Shown piece by piece: positions 1 through 6,534 of a stretch of 64,000 nt of DNA (position 1 is the stretch's first letter; each line of letters starts with the position of its first letter). This stretch comes from Nitrospira sp. (lineage in GTDB: Bacteria; Nitrospirota; Nitrospiria; Nitrospirales; UBA8639). Made by a program: the position numbers and the translations under genes. The stretch spans positions 1 through 64,000 of the forward strand of contig WTGX01000025.1 in NCBI GenBank assembly GCA_011523385.1. The letters are read 5' to 3'. The notes below the pieces were generated by a model. The model was given only the letters and a program-made list of their open reading frames with translations, made no database searches and was not told the origin of the DNA.

Positions 1-99
1 GTTTCATTATAGGGAGACTCTTCGTCTACATTAAAGCCTCACTTCTGCAAGTTGCCTATAAATCTGCTCACCAAACTTGGCAAAAATGTAGCGTAAGAG

Positions 100-240
100 A
101 TGAAACTTTTGATTCGCAAGCCCGATGAAGACAATCAGTTTTCCTGGGAAAAAACTTTTAAGGCAATAGCTCAGGAAGAAGAAGATTGGCGTGATCTGGA
201 AGTGACGCTTATGGATGGACTGGCAAACGATGACGCCTGA
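100..240 (+). CDS. Small acidic protein, possible antitoxin remnant
   Basis: A 46-residue reading frame rich in Glu and Asp in its second half (E-E-E-D-W-R-D-L-E-V-T-L), ending D-D-A. An in-frame TAA lies two codons upstream, so it cannot extend further. Its stop overlaps the start of the next tiny frame at 230 in an antitoxin/toxin-like way. The ending resembles the acidic C-terminal tails of MazE-type antitoxins, but the DNA-binding N-terminal half expected for such a protein is missing. I infer a decayed toxin-antitoxin module just outside the integrated element. No clear ribosome binding site. Function not established. Confidence 0.35.
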   Translation: MKLLIRKPDEDNQFSWEKTFKAIAQEEEDWRDLEVTLMDGLANDDA

Positions 241-289
241 ACGATACGAAATCTATTATCTTCTGTTCAGAAAGTTGGAGAGCAAGTGA
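230..289 (+). pseudogene. Truncated MazF/PemK-like toxin start
   Basis: A 19-codon frame overlaps the end of the upstream small gene and begins M-T-P-E-R-Y-E-I-Y-Y, like the first strand of MazF/PemK mRNA interferases (typically R-Y-E-I-Y-W). Homology appears to stop after about ten residues and a TGA follows, 14 bases before the left attachment repeat. If the reading is right, the toxin was cut when elements integrated here. The match is short, so this is weak evidence. Confidence 0.22.
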
Positions 290-302
290 TAATCATTTTG
301 GA

Positions 303-317
303 TTGGAGCGGGTGAGG
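303..317. repeat. Left attachment-site repeat (attL)
   Basis: The 15 bases ttggagcgggtgagg are identical to 7893-7907, which is the CCA end and acceptor stem of tRNA-Gly(CCC) read on the plus strand. The flanking bases differ between the copies. The two copies are in direct orientation and enclose the integrase. Confidence 0.75.
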
Positions 318-605
318 CGCCTGCGACGCCCTGTATTCATACTGGTTTTAGAGGTTTCTCTGCCGTTTTTCCCACACTGTGTCACCTAATCACGCAGAAA
401 AAACTGCTCATAGTTTGTACCGTACCGAAACAAAAAAAATCAACACCAGGCGACCGACAATACCTGATGTCACTTCGACCTAGGAGCCTCCGCTGTTGGC
501 ACCTGTGTGCACCGAGCCTCACCAGCAACTCAGTCAAGGCGGAGAAAGGGACACGATTGTCCTGAGCCAACCTGCGAAATCAACGAAACGACACACCCCG
601 GATAC

Positions 606-695
606 TGTGGCACCCTCCTGGAACACCAGGGATTTATCCTGAGTAAAACAACGAAATAAAAAGGACGACAGCCCTCGCCTCTTGTGGCACCCTCC
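606..695. repeat. Pair of 13-bp direct repeats before AlpA-type gene
   Basis: tgtggcaccctcc occurs at 606-618 and again at 683-695, with looser relatives nearby (for example ctgttggcacctgtgtg around 492-508). They lie between the left attachment site and the AlpA-type regulator start, where integrase arm-type sites or regulator operators are often found. The rest of the 290-720 interval holds no gene that I can support. Confidence 0.4.
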
Positions 696-720
696 ACGCA
701 TCACAAAGGAGGTGATGCCA

Positions 721-927
721 ATGTTGACCGAACAAGACGTGCTTCTAACCCGCCGTGAGGTTGAGCGACGCACGGGACTCAGCCGCAGCACCCTGTACCG
801 AAAAATGCGTGAGGGCACCTTTCCGGTGCCGTTGAAAGTCTCTGAGCGTGCCGTGCGCTGGCGCGAACGGGACATTCGCGCCTACGTCGAGTCGCGTCCG
901 CGTTCGTATGGCGAGACGACAGCATGA
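721..927 (+). CDS. AlpA-family HTH regulator/excisionase-like
   Basis: A 68-residue protein with a MerR/AlpA-type winged helix: L-L-T-R-R-E-V-E-R-R-T-G-L-S-R-S-T-L-Y-R near residues 8-27, followed by F-P-V-P-L-K and the conserved W-R-E-R-D-I-R-A-Y wing. AlpA proteins are small DNA-binding regulators of P4-like prophages and islands, often controlling excision or integrase expression. I chose ATG 721 because aaaggagg at 705-712 gives a good spacing; ATG 715 is too close to it. It sits near the left end of the island, away from the integrase, and is followed by a strong terminator. A cytosolic DNA-binding role is inferred from the family. Confidence 0.8.
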   Translation: MLTEQDVLLTRREVERRTGLSRSTLYRKMREGTFPVPLKVSERAVRWRERDIRAYVESRPRSYGETTA

Positions 928-937
928 CCAGACGACG

Positions 938-966
938 AGGCCCGCCGGGTGAGCGGGCCTTTTTTC
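938..966 (+). terminator. Rho-independent terminator after AlpA-type gene
   Basis: An 8-bp perfect stem (aggcccgc at 938-945, gcgggcct at 953-960) with a 7-base loop is followed by a run of T. It begins 11 bases after the AlpA-type stop codon. Confidence 0.85.
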
Positions 967-1338
967 GTACGCCGGCGTCGGAGACGCGCCGACACGTGAC
1001 GCGCTCATAGTTCGGGGCGATAGACCAAATGCCGAACAGCCACGGTCGTCGCGGGTCGCGGCGCAATTCCGGGCTCTGGCCCGAACCTGACCTGCAGGAC
1101 CTTGCAAGCCTGTAACCCTTCCATCCCGGTGCTGATCCTCCGGCATCGGGGCGTCCATGATCTCTTTCACGACGCCTTCCAATTCCAACCACGGCACCGG
1201 CTCGCAGTCTAACGGCTCAGGGGGTGGGCGTTTCGGGCGTGGCATTTGTACCTGACTCGTTAAGTAAGGAATGGTAGAGGGCAAAAATCATCACATTATA
1301 GGTGTAGATGAGTGCCTTATGTTCAATACTCCCTGGTT
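967..1338. other. Stretch without a supported gene
   Basis: Open frames exist on both strands, but they are overlapping GC-rich frames. One minus-strand frame starting at ATG 1245 begins plausibly (M-P-R-P-K-R-P-P-P-E-P-L) but runs on through the terminator and antisense to the AlpA-type gene. I do not accept it as a gene. Confidence 0.4.
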
Positions 1339-1629
1339 TCACGTCACCCCTAGGGGTGTGTATGTGTCCGTGGAGAGCTTCGATAAAGAGGGCTCTGTCC
1401 GAGGGGGCCGGCTCAACACTGCAGACGATATAATCAGCGACTGGAGCCCGGAAATACGTCCAATGAGGGCCTCGTTCATATCTTCTGGATCATCGAGACG
1501 CTCTTCGTAGGCTTCAACGTCGGCCTTAATCTGGTCAAGGATTTGGGGTGTCAGGGGCAAGTCTGCGGCGAGAGACGTTGTCGGTAGCAACTCCAGCACA
1601 CAGACACAAAGCACCGTGAACATTTTCAT
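1339..1629 (-). CDS. Small secreted protein of the island
   Basis: A 96-residue protein with a typical Sec signal peptide (about 20 residues, hydrophobic core, T-S-L-A-A before the mature part). The mature part starts with a short acidic helical region (D-Q-I-K-A-D-V-E-A-Y-E-E-R-L) and has no recognised domain. The start at 1629 is supported by an AAAGGAGCG ribosome binding site. It lies 12 bases downstream of the 84-residue gene and probably shares its transcript. It is likely periplasmic. I do not recognise the family. Confidence 0.6.
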   Translation of the reverse strand: MKMFTVLCVCVLELLPTTSLAADLPLTPQILDQIKADVEAYEERLDDPEDMNEALIGRISGLQSLIISSAVLSRPPRTEPSLSKLSTDTYTPLGVT

Positions 1630-1641
1630 GGAACGCTCCTT

Positions 1642-1896
1642 TCACCGAGGAAAACACTCGGAACACGGATTGAGGGGCAGATAGTGCTTGTCTTCCCTGT
1701 AGCGTTGCATCTCTTGCAGACTCCACGGCTCCCACGGATATCTCTGGGTACGCTTCCACTTGTTTCTCCTTATTCGGGAGCACTCATCTTCGAGTTCTTG
1801 GCAATGAAACAGCTTGGTCATCCGGTTTGTCACTGACCCATACACCGGATAGTCCGCGGTGGTATGGTCGTGTTGGTGCCGACAACGATACTGCAT
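1642..1896 (-). CDS. Small Cys/His-containing hypothetical protein
   Basis: An 84-residue protein with Cys and His scattered in a way that could bind a metal (C-R-H-Q-H-D-H near residues 5-11, C near 32 and 39, C-S-E-C at 79-82). It is Trp- and Arg-rich in the middle and has no signal peptide. It lies between the amber-split gene upstream (52-base gap) and the secreted protein gene downstream, all on the minus strand. No strong ribosome binding site is visible. Function unknown; it may be a cargo gene specific to this element. Confidence 0.5.
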   Translation of the reverse strand: MQYRCRHQHDHTTADYPVYGSVTNRMTKLFHCQELEDECSRIRRNKWKRTQRYPWEPWSLQEMQRYREDKHYLPLNPCSECFPR

Positions 1897-1948
1897 GATT
1901 TTGCACTCGAATCTATGGGGAATTATTCAGTTAACGTGACGGTGAATA

Positions 1949-2383
1949 TCAGCATTGCCCATACAGTTCGAGAAAGTCTGTCACGGTAATTTCCCGCCCG
2001 ACGGCCCATTCATCGAGAGCATCGAGGAAGGCTTGGGGATAGACTTGGTCAACTGGTACGGCAGAGCAAGTCGGGCATGTGATCCACCAATCTCTCCGAA
2101 AAATGCCCTGGTCGATGAACTCAAGCCTCGTCGCGCACTGGTCGATTTTCAGCAACGCAAGTTCAGCAGAAAGATTGTCTTGCTCTATACGAAACGCTTC
2201 CTCTTTTTCCAGGTGAAGCCGTAGCTCTTCTTGGGTTGGTCCCTTCTTGACCTAGGCAGGTTTCTGGGCCTTCGGCTTTGGTTCCTTGGGGCGCTCCACA
2301 AGGGAACTCAAGAGACCGGCCACCATCACGAAAAACATGAGGAACAGCCCCGCTTTAGCGAGACCCTTAAGGTAGCCACGCAT
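1949..2383 (-). pseudogene. Membrane-anchored protein gene with in-frame amber codon
   Basis: A perfect GAGGAGG ribosome binding site precedes ATG 2383. The first 43 codons encode a single membrane segment (about residues 11-28) and a K/P-rich linker, then a TAG at 2252-2254. The same frame continues without shift for 100 more codons: a charged helical region (E-E-L-R-L-H-L-E-K-E-E), a C-P-T-C motif with Trp neighbours, and the ending L-Y-G-Q-C. The second part has no good start of its own. The simplest reading is one 144-codon gene (inner-membrane anchor, coiled coil, small Cys motif) broken by one nonsense change. Readthrough or a separate TTG start at 2155 remain possible. It heads the small-gene run down to 1339. 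Confidence 0.6.
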
Positions 2384-2475
2384 GAATTCCTCCTCAGCGG
2401 GACTCTAGCAAAGGCAACCAGGCGAAACAACCCGAAGGCTTGATCCCCCCTACGATAACTCGTAGAGAATTAAGA

Positions 2476-2507
2476 GGCCGAGGGACGGTTCCCCCCATCC
2501 CTCGGCC
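2476..2507. terminator. Perfect 10-bp hairpin
   Basis: ggccgaggga (2476-2485) pairs perfectly with tccctcggcc (2498-2507) over a 12-base C-rich loop. There is no long T run on either side, so termination efficiency is uncertain. It lies upstream of the minus-strand small-gene run and could end transcription arriving from the hairpin-rich region. Confidence 0.45.
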
Positions 2508-2779
2508 AATTCAGACGATTCTGCAACCACAAAGAAAGGCGGGCTCTTATGGCCTCGTCCAAATTGTTGTCGAATAGTCCACAGAAGGTCACGTTGCTCC
2601 CGCCCGACTGGAGCCGATCACTGTTCTAACCCTCAAACATGCCCGACGAAGAGCCAGGCAGCCCGCCATCGACCCCATTCTCAAGGCATATGCCCTCACA
2701 AGCGACTGGGAATGAGACTGAATCCCTTATTCCGTCAATTTAAGTGGATAATTCCCCAATTTAGGTTCCAGGCGAGAGA

Positions 2780-3630
2780 GAGCACATGGCGACAGTGAAG
2801 GGATCCCGGTTGTTGAGGGCGACGATCCAGATCGCCCTCGCCGCCAGGTCCCCCCGGCGCAGCCTCGCTTCCCAAAGCGAGGCAGGCCAGCAGATCCGCC
2901 CCAGCGGATCTGCGGCCGGTACGGTTCCCGTGGCTCCCTTGAGCCGACGGGAACGAGCCCGACACCCTCGGCCCCAGACGAGGTGACGGGCGACCGGAAG
3001 ACCAACGCCGCGGCCCCTAGGTCGAGGCGACGGGAGGCGGAGCCCCAGCGACGCCTCACGGGTTGGTCGGCTGCGCTGTCACGGACCACGGGAGTGAGCC
3101 GTGACCAACCCCAGGAATTCAAGCCGCGTGCAGCGGCGCGGGACCGAGTCAAAACGAGGTTCCTCCTAGGGTTGGTCACGGCTGGCGACCCCTCGCAACA
3201 GCCGAGACAGCGTAGCGGGGTGAATGGCCCACATCCGCCGCGTCCAGCGGGGGACGTGGCGCCAGAGGGGTCCCCCCTGGGCTGGGCCTGGCGCTCCCAG
3301 ACCCCGCCGGTGAATGGGCCAAAAAGCGTTGTCCAAACGCGTAGTTGGCCCAGAGGCGTAGCCTCCGCCGGGCGCCGGCGCTCCCGGTGCCCGGCCCTGA
3401 CCGGACCCGGGCCGGTCCCGCGACCGACGACAAGCTGGAGCCGGTCAATGTACCGCCGAATTCACCCCTGACACGCGACAGGGGTCGTGTCAGGGGTAGA
3501 GTGGGCGGTAGAATGAGCGAGACCCGGCCCCTGATACGGAGCGAGAACCAGGATGGGTCAGCGAAAATGGCGAGTGATGCGGCCCCGTCATGACGCGCCG
3601 CAAGGCGACAGCGGTTTGACGACATGGACC
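2780..3630. ncRNA. Candidate large structured RNA or hairpin-array region
   Basis: About 850 bases contain no believable protein gene but are packed with long perfect or near-perfect stems. Examples: 2815-2839 (8 bp), 2862-2883 (9 bp), 2890-2913 (10 bp, extended by GGCC/GGCC), 2924-2954 (two-part stem), 2957-2990, 3102-3117 complementary to the block at 3170-3185, an 8-bp stem of TGGGCCAA with TTGGCCCA enclosing a GCGTT/AACGC stem (about 3314-3351), an 11-bp GC stem (about 3368-3394), and an 11-bp stem CCCCTGACACG/CGTGTCAGGGG (about 3465-3495). Several loops read CCCA or TCCA on plus (UGGG/UGGA on minus). GC content is far above that of the neighbours. Strand, ends and function are unknown; a DNA-level role of the palindromes is also possible. 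Confidence 0.45.
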
Positions 3631-3656
3631 ACCCAGTTTCTCTAGAGAAACTGGGT
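3631..3656. repeat. 26-bp perfect palindrome
   Basis: acccagtttctc and gagaaactgggt form a 12-bp stem around a central TA, immediately downstream of the PIN-toxin stop codon (minus strand). It may terminate the toxin-antitoxin transcript or mark the border of the hairpin-rich region. No T run follows on either strand. Confidence 0.55.
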
Positions 3657-3657
3657 G

Positions 3658-4146
3658 TCAGGCCCGTTCGCCGGCTAATTCAAGAACGGATTGTCGGGTT
3701 TCAGGGCCGAGGCGAAAACCCAAAGCCTCAAGCCGATCCATAACTGGTTTAACCGCTTCAAGAATGCCGCGTTCCTTAGCCAGCAACATGATTCCCAACG
3801 TGCCTGAAAACTTCAAGCCAAGGGCGAGAGCATGTCGCCGCGCACGTCGATCGTCCAGGATGAGCAAGGCATCCGGCGTTTCGAGTCCCAACGCAAGCAC
3901 TTCCATTTCACCATCGCCCAGGTTTGTCACAAGGGGCATCAACGTTCTGTCTGGCACGGAGCGGATGGTGAGCCACGGCAGGGCCGTCGGGTCAGGCAGA
4001 TGAACGTTCCGACGCCGCCCTTCATTCAACTCCACGGCTACAGCCTCGGGAACCTGTACTTGGCCAAAGAGTTCCGCGAGGAGTTCGAGCCCGTCAGACT
4101 GATACAGGTATTGAAGCGGTGAGGTATTACAGATGACGGCGGGCAT
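3658..4146 (-). CDS. PIN-domain toxin, DUF3368 type
   Basis: A 162-residue PIN-like protein. The first active-site position reads C-N-T-S-P-L (Asn where many PIN proteins have Asp). A central acidic E-M-E-V-L-A-L-G-L-E helix and the L-I-L-D-D-R-R-A-R motif supply the other conserved acidic residues. The F-S-G-T-L-G-I-M-L-L-A-K segment is typical of DUF3368. Such proteins are predicted ribonuclease toxins of type II toxin-antitoxin systems. It overlaps the upstream UPF0175 gene by 20 bases, the expected antitoxin-then-toxin order. Whether the Asn substitution lowers activity is not visible from sequence. Confidence 0.85.
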   Translation of the reverse strand: MPAVICNTSPLQYLYQSDGLELLAELFGQVQVPEAVAVELNEGRRRNVHLPDPTALPWLTIRSVPDRTLMPLVTNLGDGEMEVLALGLETPDALLILDDRRARRHALALGLKFSGTLGIMLLAKERGILEAVKPVMDRLEALGFRLGPETRQSVLELAGERA

Positions 4147-4393
4147 CAGTCAGGTCTCGGCGTAGTTCAGCACTCGTGAAGTGGAACGTCTCCACGCCGT
4201 AGTCTGCCAACTTCGTCAAAAAGACGGCCTTGGGAATATTGGCGAATTTCGCTGCCGCCCCTGATGACAACCTGCCCATCTCGAAGAGTTTAACCGCCAG
4301 AAGCATCCTGGCTTCCTGGCTGAACTGCTCGGGCGTCAACCCTAGTGCCAGCAGGACATCGTCGGTGTAGTCGATGGTAATTGACCTAGGCAT
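4127..4393 (-). CDS. UPF0175 antitoxin
   Basis: An 88-residue protein of the UPF0175 family: M-P-R-S-I-T-I-D-Y at the start, then L-T-P-E-Q-F-S-Q-E-A-R, L-L-A-V-K-L-F-E-M-G-R-L-S-S-G-A-A-A-K and a helix-turn-helix-like segment to about residue 75. These are small DNA-binding partners of DUF3368 PIN toxins and probably repress their own operon. I chose the internal ATG at 4393, which matches the family start, rather than the longer frame to 4426. The upstream ribosome binding site is weak. Confidence 0.82.
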   Translation of the reverse strand: MPRSITIDYTDDVLLALGLTPEQFSQEARMLLAVKLFEMGRLSSGAAAKFANIPKAVFLTKLADYGVETFHFTSAELRRDLTDARRHL

Positions 4394-4629
4394 ATGATCT
4401 ATTCTCTGTAAGAATGGATACGTCACACCGAGACGAAACCATTTCTCTCTCCCATCCCGAAGGCGACCATCCTGTGGCCTGACACCTGCGTATGTATTTT
4501 CTTGCGCGGTGCGCCAGTCTCCCTTGTGTGTGAGAAGAGAAGATAGTGTACCAAACGGTTACCGGTCGGCTCAACTCCCCGCAATTTCCTAGTTTTAGGT
4601 ATTTGGCTTAATCGGTCGGCCAGGGCGCA

Positions 4630-4640
4630 CCCCCCCCCCC
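4630..4640. repeat. 11-base poly-C tract
   Basis: Eleven consecutive C lie three bases past the stop codon of the 85-residue gene (minus strand), between it and the antitoxin gene. Homopolymers of this length are prone to slippage and sequencing error. There is no coding frame across it, so phase variation is not indicated. Confidence 0.7.
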
Positions 4641-4642
4641 GT

Positions 4643-4900
4643 CTACCTAGACCGCTCCTTTGCCTTTGCCCGTTTCAGGGCATCTTTAGCACGGCGGCCA
4701 GCACGATCCAAGTCACGCTTGAGGGTCTCCACAGCGGCATCAATCTCCCTTTCGTTGATGAGTTGTGCCGTGAGAAGGTGATCATGGTCCTGATGTCTCG
4801 ACCACAGATTCAATTGAAGGTACACGAAGGGAAAGAAAGGCAGTTCTTCCTTTCCGTCCGGAGCGATGATGACATGCCGAAAGGTACGGGTGAGGTCCAT
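4643..4900 (-). CDS. Small hypothetical protein with basic helical tail
   Basis: An 85-residue protein with a good AAAGGAGA ribosome binding site before ATG 4900. The N-terminal half is aromatic and hydrophobic (F-F-P-F-V-Y-L-Q-L-N-L-W). The C-terminal 35 residues form a strongly charged, probably coiled helix (V-E-T-L-K-R-D-L-D-R-A, then K-D-A-L-K-R-A-K-A-K). No domain recognised. It lies 45 bases downstream of the 116-residue gene on the same strand. Confidence 0.62.
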   Translation of the reverse strand: MDLTRTFRHVIIAPDGKEELPFFPFVYLQLNLWSRHQDHDHLLTAQLINEREIDAAVETLKRDLDRAGRRAKDALKRAKAKERSR

Positions 4901-4945
4901 ACAAAATCTCCTTTGGTGAGCAGGTGAAGAGGATTTATCCCCTTA

Positions 4946-5296
4946 TCAAGGGGCCGGAGTACCACACGGCGATGAAGGGCCTGTGTAATCCGGGACGGCC
5001 TTTTTTAGCAGTTCCTCAGCTTCTGGGCTAAATCGGAATTCCTCGAAAAAGGGATTTCTTGCTCCCACCAACCCCTTCACCGCCACCGGCCAATAGCCAC
5101 CACTCCCCACCATCTCATCCACGATCGCTTGAGGGAGTACGCATTCTTTTGGGTGCGTCCGAAACCAAAATAATACTTCCTGTCTCGCATCGGCCCGTTG
5201 CTTGCGAATCTCGTGTCTGCGTTGCTTCGCCTGCTCGATGCGGTATCGCTGCCCCTCTATCATTATATCCGCTGCATCCTTTGCCGACACATTCAT
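4946..5296 (-). CDS. Hypothetical helical protein
   Basis: A 116-residue protein with a very basic N-terminal helix (about residues 15-45, Q-A-K-Q-R-R-H-E-I-R-K-Q-R) and a more globular middle containing W-F-R-T-H-P-K-E. Its start is 14 bases past the stop of the nuclease-like gene, so it is probably cotranscribed. No ribosome binding site is obvious. Not a family I recognise; a role as nuclease partner is only a positional guess. Confidence 0.55.
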   Translation of the reverse strand: MNVSAKDAADIMIEGQRYRIEQAKQRRHEIRKQRADARQEVLFWFRTHPKECVLPQAIVDEMVGSGGYWPVAVKGLVGARNPFFEEFRFSPEAEELLKKAVPDYTGPSSPCGTPAP

Positions 5297-5310
5297 TGGC
5301 AGGCCGCTGA

Positions 5311-5745
5311 TCAGCAGATAATCTTATAGTCCCTCAACGCTTCTTTAAGCCCACTCGGGAGAGGCTTCGCGCGCCCAATCGTGAACTTTCCCCCTTCCTT
5401 CCACGCCTTCGTCTTCAACTGGTTTGTCCTCTCGTCAGTCTTCTTGACCAACTCGCAATGTTTGATGAGATACCAATCTCCTTGTTGTTGAAACAACATC
5501 CACAAGTCCGGGAACGGACAATATTTCCTGTTGATCTCATAGCCTCCGCTTTTCAACTGAATCAGCCGGACCGGGCCGTCTTTATGCACTGCGACAAAAT
5601 CAGCGCCCCCCCAATCGGTCATTAAGGACACGCACTGAAAGCCGTGGTCCGCCAGGATCGCAGATATTTTCTGGTAATAATAGACTTCTCTTTGCTTTGT
5701 ATTGAGCTCCGGCAAACGAATCCTTTTCAACCCATGTCCCTTCAT
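5311..5745 (-). CDS. PD-(D/E)XK-like nuclease fold protein
   Basis: A 144-residue protein. An N-terminal helical part (Q-R-E-V-Y-Y-Y-Q-K-I-S-A-I-L-A-D) is followed by the pattern D-W-G-G-A-D-F-V-A-V, then L-I-Q-L-K-S-G. The acidic residue, beta-hairpin and Q-x-K arrangement is that of PD-(D/E)XK endonuclease domains, with Gln in the usual Glu position. It starts inside the last codons of the upstream 80-residue gene (ATGA overlap), a sign of translational coupling. The product could be a restriction or repair-type nuclease of the island. No methyltransferase partner is present, so assignment to a restriction system is unproven. Confidence 0.6.
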   Translation of the reverse strand: MKGHGLKRIRLPELNTKQREVYYYQKISAILADHGFQCVSLMTDWGGADFVAVHKDGPVRLIQLKSGGYEINRKYCPFPDLWMLFQQQGDWYLIKHCELVKKTDERTNQLKTKAWKEGGKFTIGRAKPLPSGLKEALRDYKIIC

Positions 5746-5984
5746 GGCGCGTCAATTTCCCCAAATTCGCGACGGACTTCTTCGGCGGTCATGTGTTTAT
5801 CGAATTTGATATTGACGCTATAGAAAAATTTCAAACATGATGGAAAAAAGATTGGTGTCTGTCGATACACACCATCCAGTTCTTCCTTGTAAACAGGAAT
5901 TCGAATATCTGAATCATCGTCTCGATGCTTATGCTTAATAGCGAGATACTTATCGTCGCCTGTTGAGAATGAAATAACGCGCAT
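5742..5984 (-). CDS. Small protein coupled to the nuclease-like gene
   Basis: An 80-residue protein with a clear AAAGGAG ribosome binding site before ATG 5984. It contains an acidic/basic patch (H-K-H-R-D-D-D-S-D) and the ending M-T-A-E-E-V-R-R-E-F-G-E. Its stop overlaps the start of the nuclease-like gene by four bases, suggesting an obligate partner such as an immunity, antitoxin or specificity subunit. It also overlaps the 3' end of the P63C remnant upstream. No family recognised. Confidence 0.6.
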   Translation of the reverse strand: MRVISFSTGDDKYLAIKHKHRDDDSDIRIPVYKEELDGVYRQTPIFFPSCLKFFYSVNIKFDKHMTAEEVRREFGEIDAP

Positions 5985-6191
5985 AAGACTCCTTTCGCTT
6001 TCTGGACATCGAAAGCCCGTACTCCTCCTCAATCGGCAAGGGAATCTGTTCGTCCGAGATCGGCAAGGCTCGATTGATATTCCGCTCAAAACTTGCCCAG
6101 TTTGGCGAGGCTTTCATTAGTGCATTGACAGCGGCTAAATGTTCTTTTAATTTCGGATGCCCGAGATCAGGAGTAAACCATCAATGATGAT
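5950..6191 (-). pseudogene. P63C-domain gene, 5'-truncated
   Basis: The frame reads D-L-G-H-P-K-L-K-E-H-L-A-A-V-N-A-L-M-K-A then S-P-N-W-A-S-F-E-R-N, ending at TAA 5950. G-H-P-K-L-x-E-H-L with a following M-K-A-S is the typical C-terminal end of P63C-domain phage-associated proteins. Upstream of about 6190 the match ends at a stop codon and IS3-type sequence begins, so the front of the gene is lost. An internal ATG at 6117 could still give a 55-residue fragment. Family recall is from memory and should be checked. Confidence 0.5.
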
Positions 6192-6480
6192 GGCTTTTGA
6201 GGGGACCCCGATCTTTGGGTCACGGGATCAGCGAGTTTCTGACCTCTGTGTGTGGCACTGCGCCTTGTCCTGCAAGGGCGTCAGGTTCTTGAGAAACTGG
6301 TGAGGCCGTTGCCCATTGCAGTTCTGTTGCTAAGCCTGCATCTTCGCCCGCGCATCCGTCAAATCAATGCACGTTCACGCACTCTTCCCGCAAGCTCCCG
6401 TTGAACGACTCACTGTAGGCATTATCGGTCGGCTTACCCGGCCGCGAGAATTCCAGCGTGATCTTGTTGGCATATGCCTA
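6191..6480 (-). mobile_element. IS3-family transposase remnant
   Basis: Read on the minus strand, the end of an IS3-family OrfB transposase is recognisable: L-E-F-S-R-P-G-K-P-T-D-N-A-Y, then S-E-S-F-N-G-S-L-R-E-E-C-V-N-V-H. After a frameshift it continues L-T-D-A-R-A-K-M-Q-A, stop, then Y-N-G-Q-R-P-H-Q-F-L-K-N-L-T-P-L. This is the third catalytic (Glu) region of the DDE integrase core plus the tail. Frameshift and stops make it inactive. It truncates the P63C gene. A related fragment lies at 61284-61410. Confidence 0.75.
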
Positions 6481-6534
6481 GGGGACGTAAAGCAAGAAGT
6501 ATCTAAGCCGGGAAGCAAGGTGGGTAGGTCAGAA

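Noticed and set aside
745-1245. Long minus-strand frame starting M-P-R-P-K-R-P-P
   Set aside because: It runs through the AlpA-type terminator and fully antisense to the AlpA-type gene; only its first 40 codons look protein-like.
2727-3625. Three 150-160 codon frames in the GC-rich region
   Set aside because: Arg/Gly/Pro/Ser-rich random composition on both strands and in several frames, no ribosome binding sites, and the DNA is dominated by hairpins.
2780-3656. Group II intron or CRISPR array
   Set aside because: No domain V-like motif, no GUGYG start, no reverse transcriptase, and the hairpins are not a regularly spaced identical repeat.
4630-4640. Phase-variable tract
   Set aside because: The 11-C run is not inside a gene and no gene frame depends on it.
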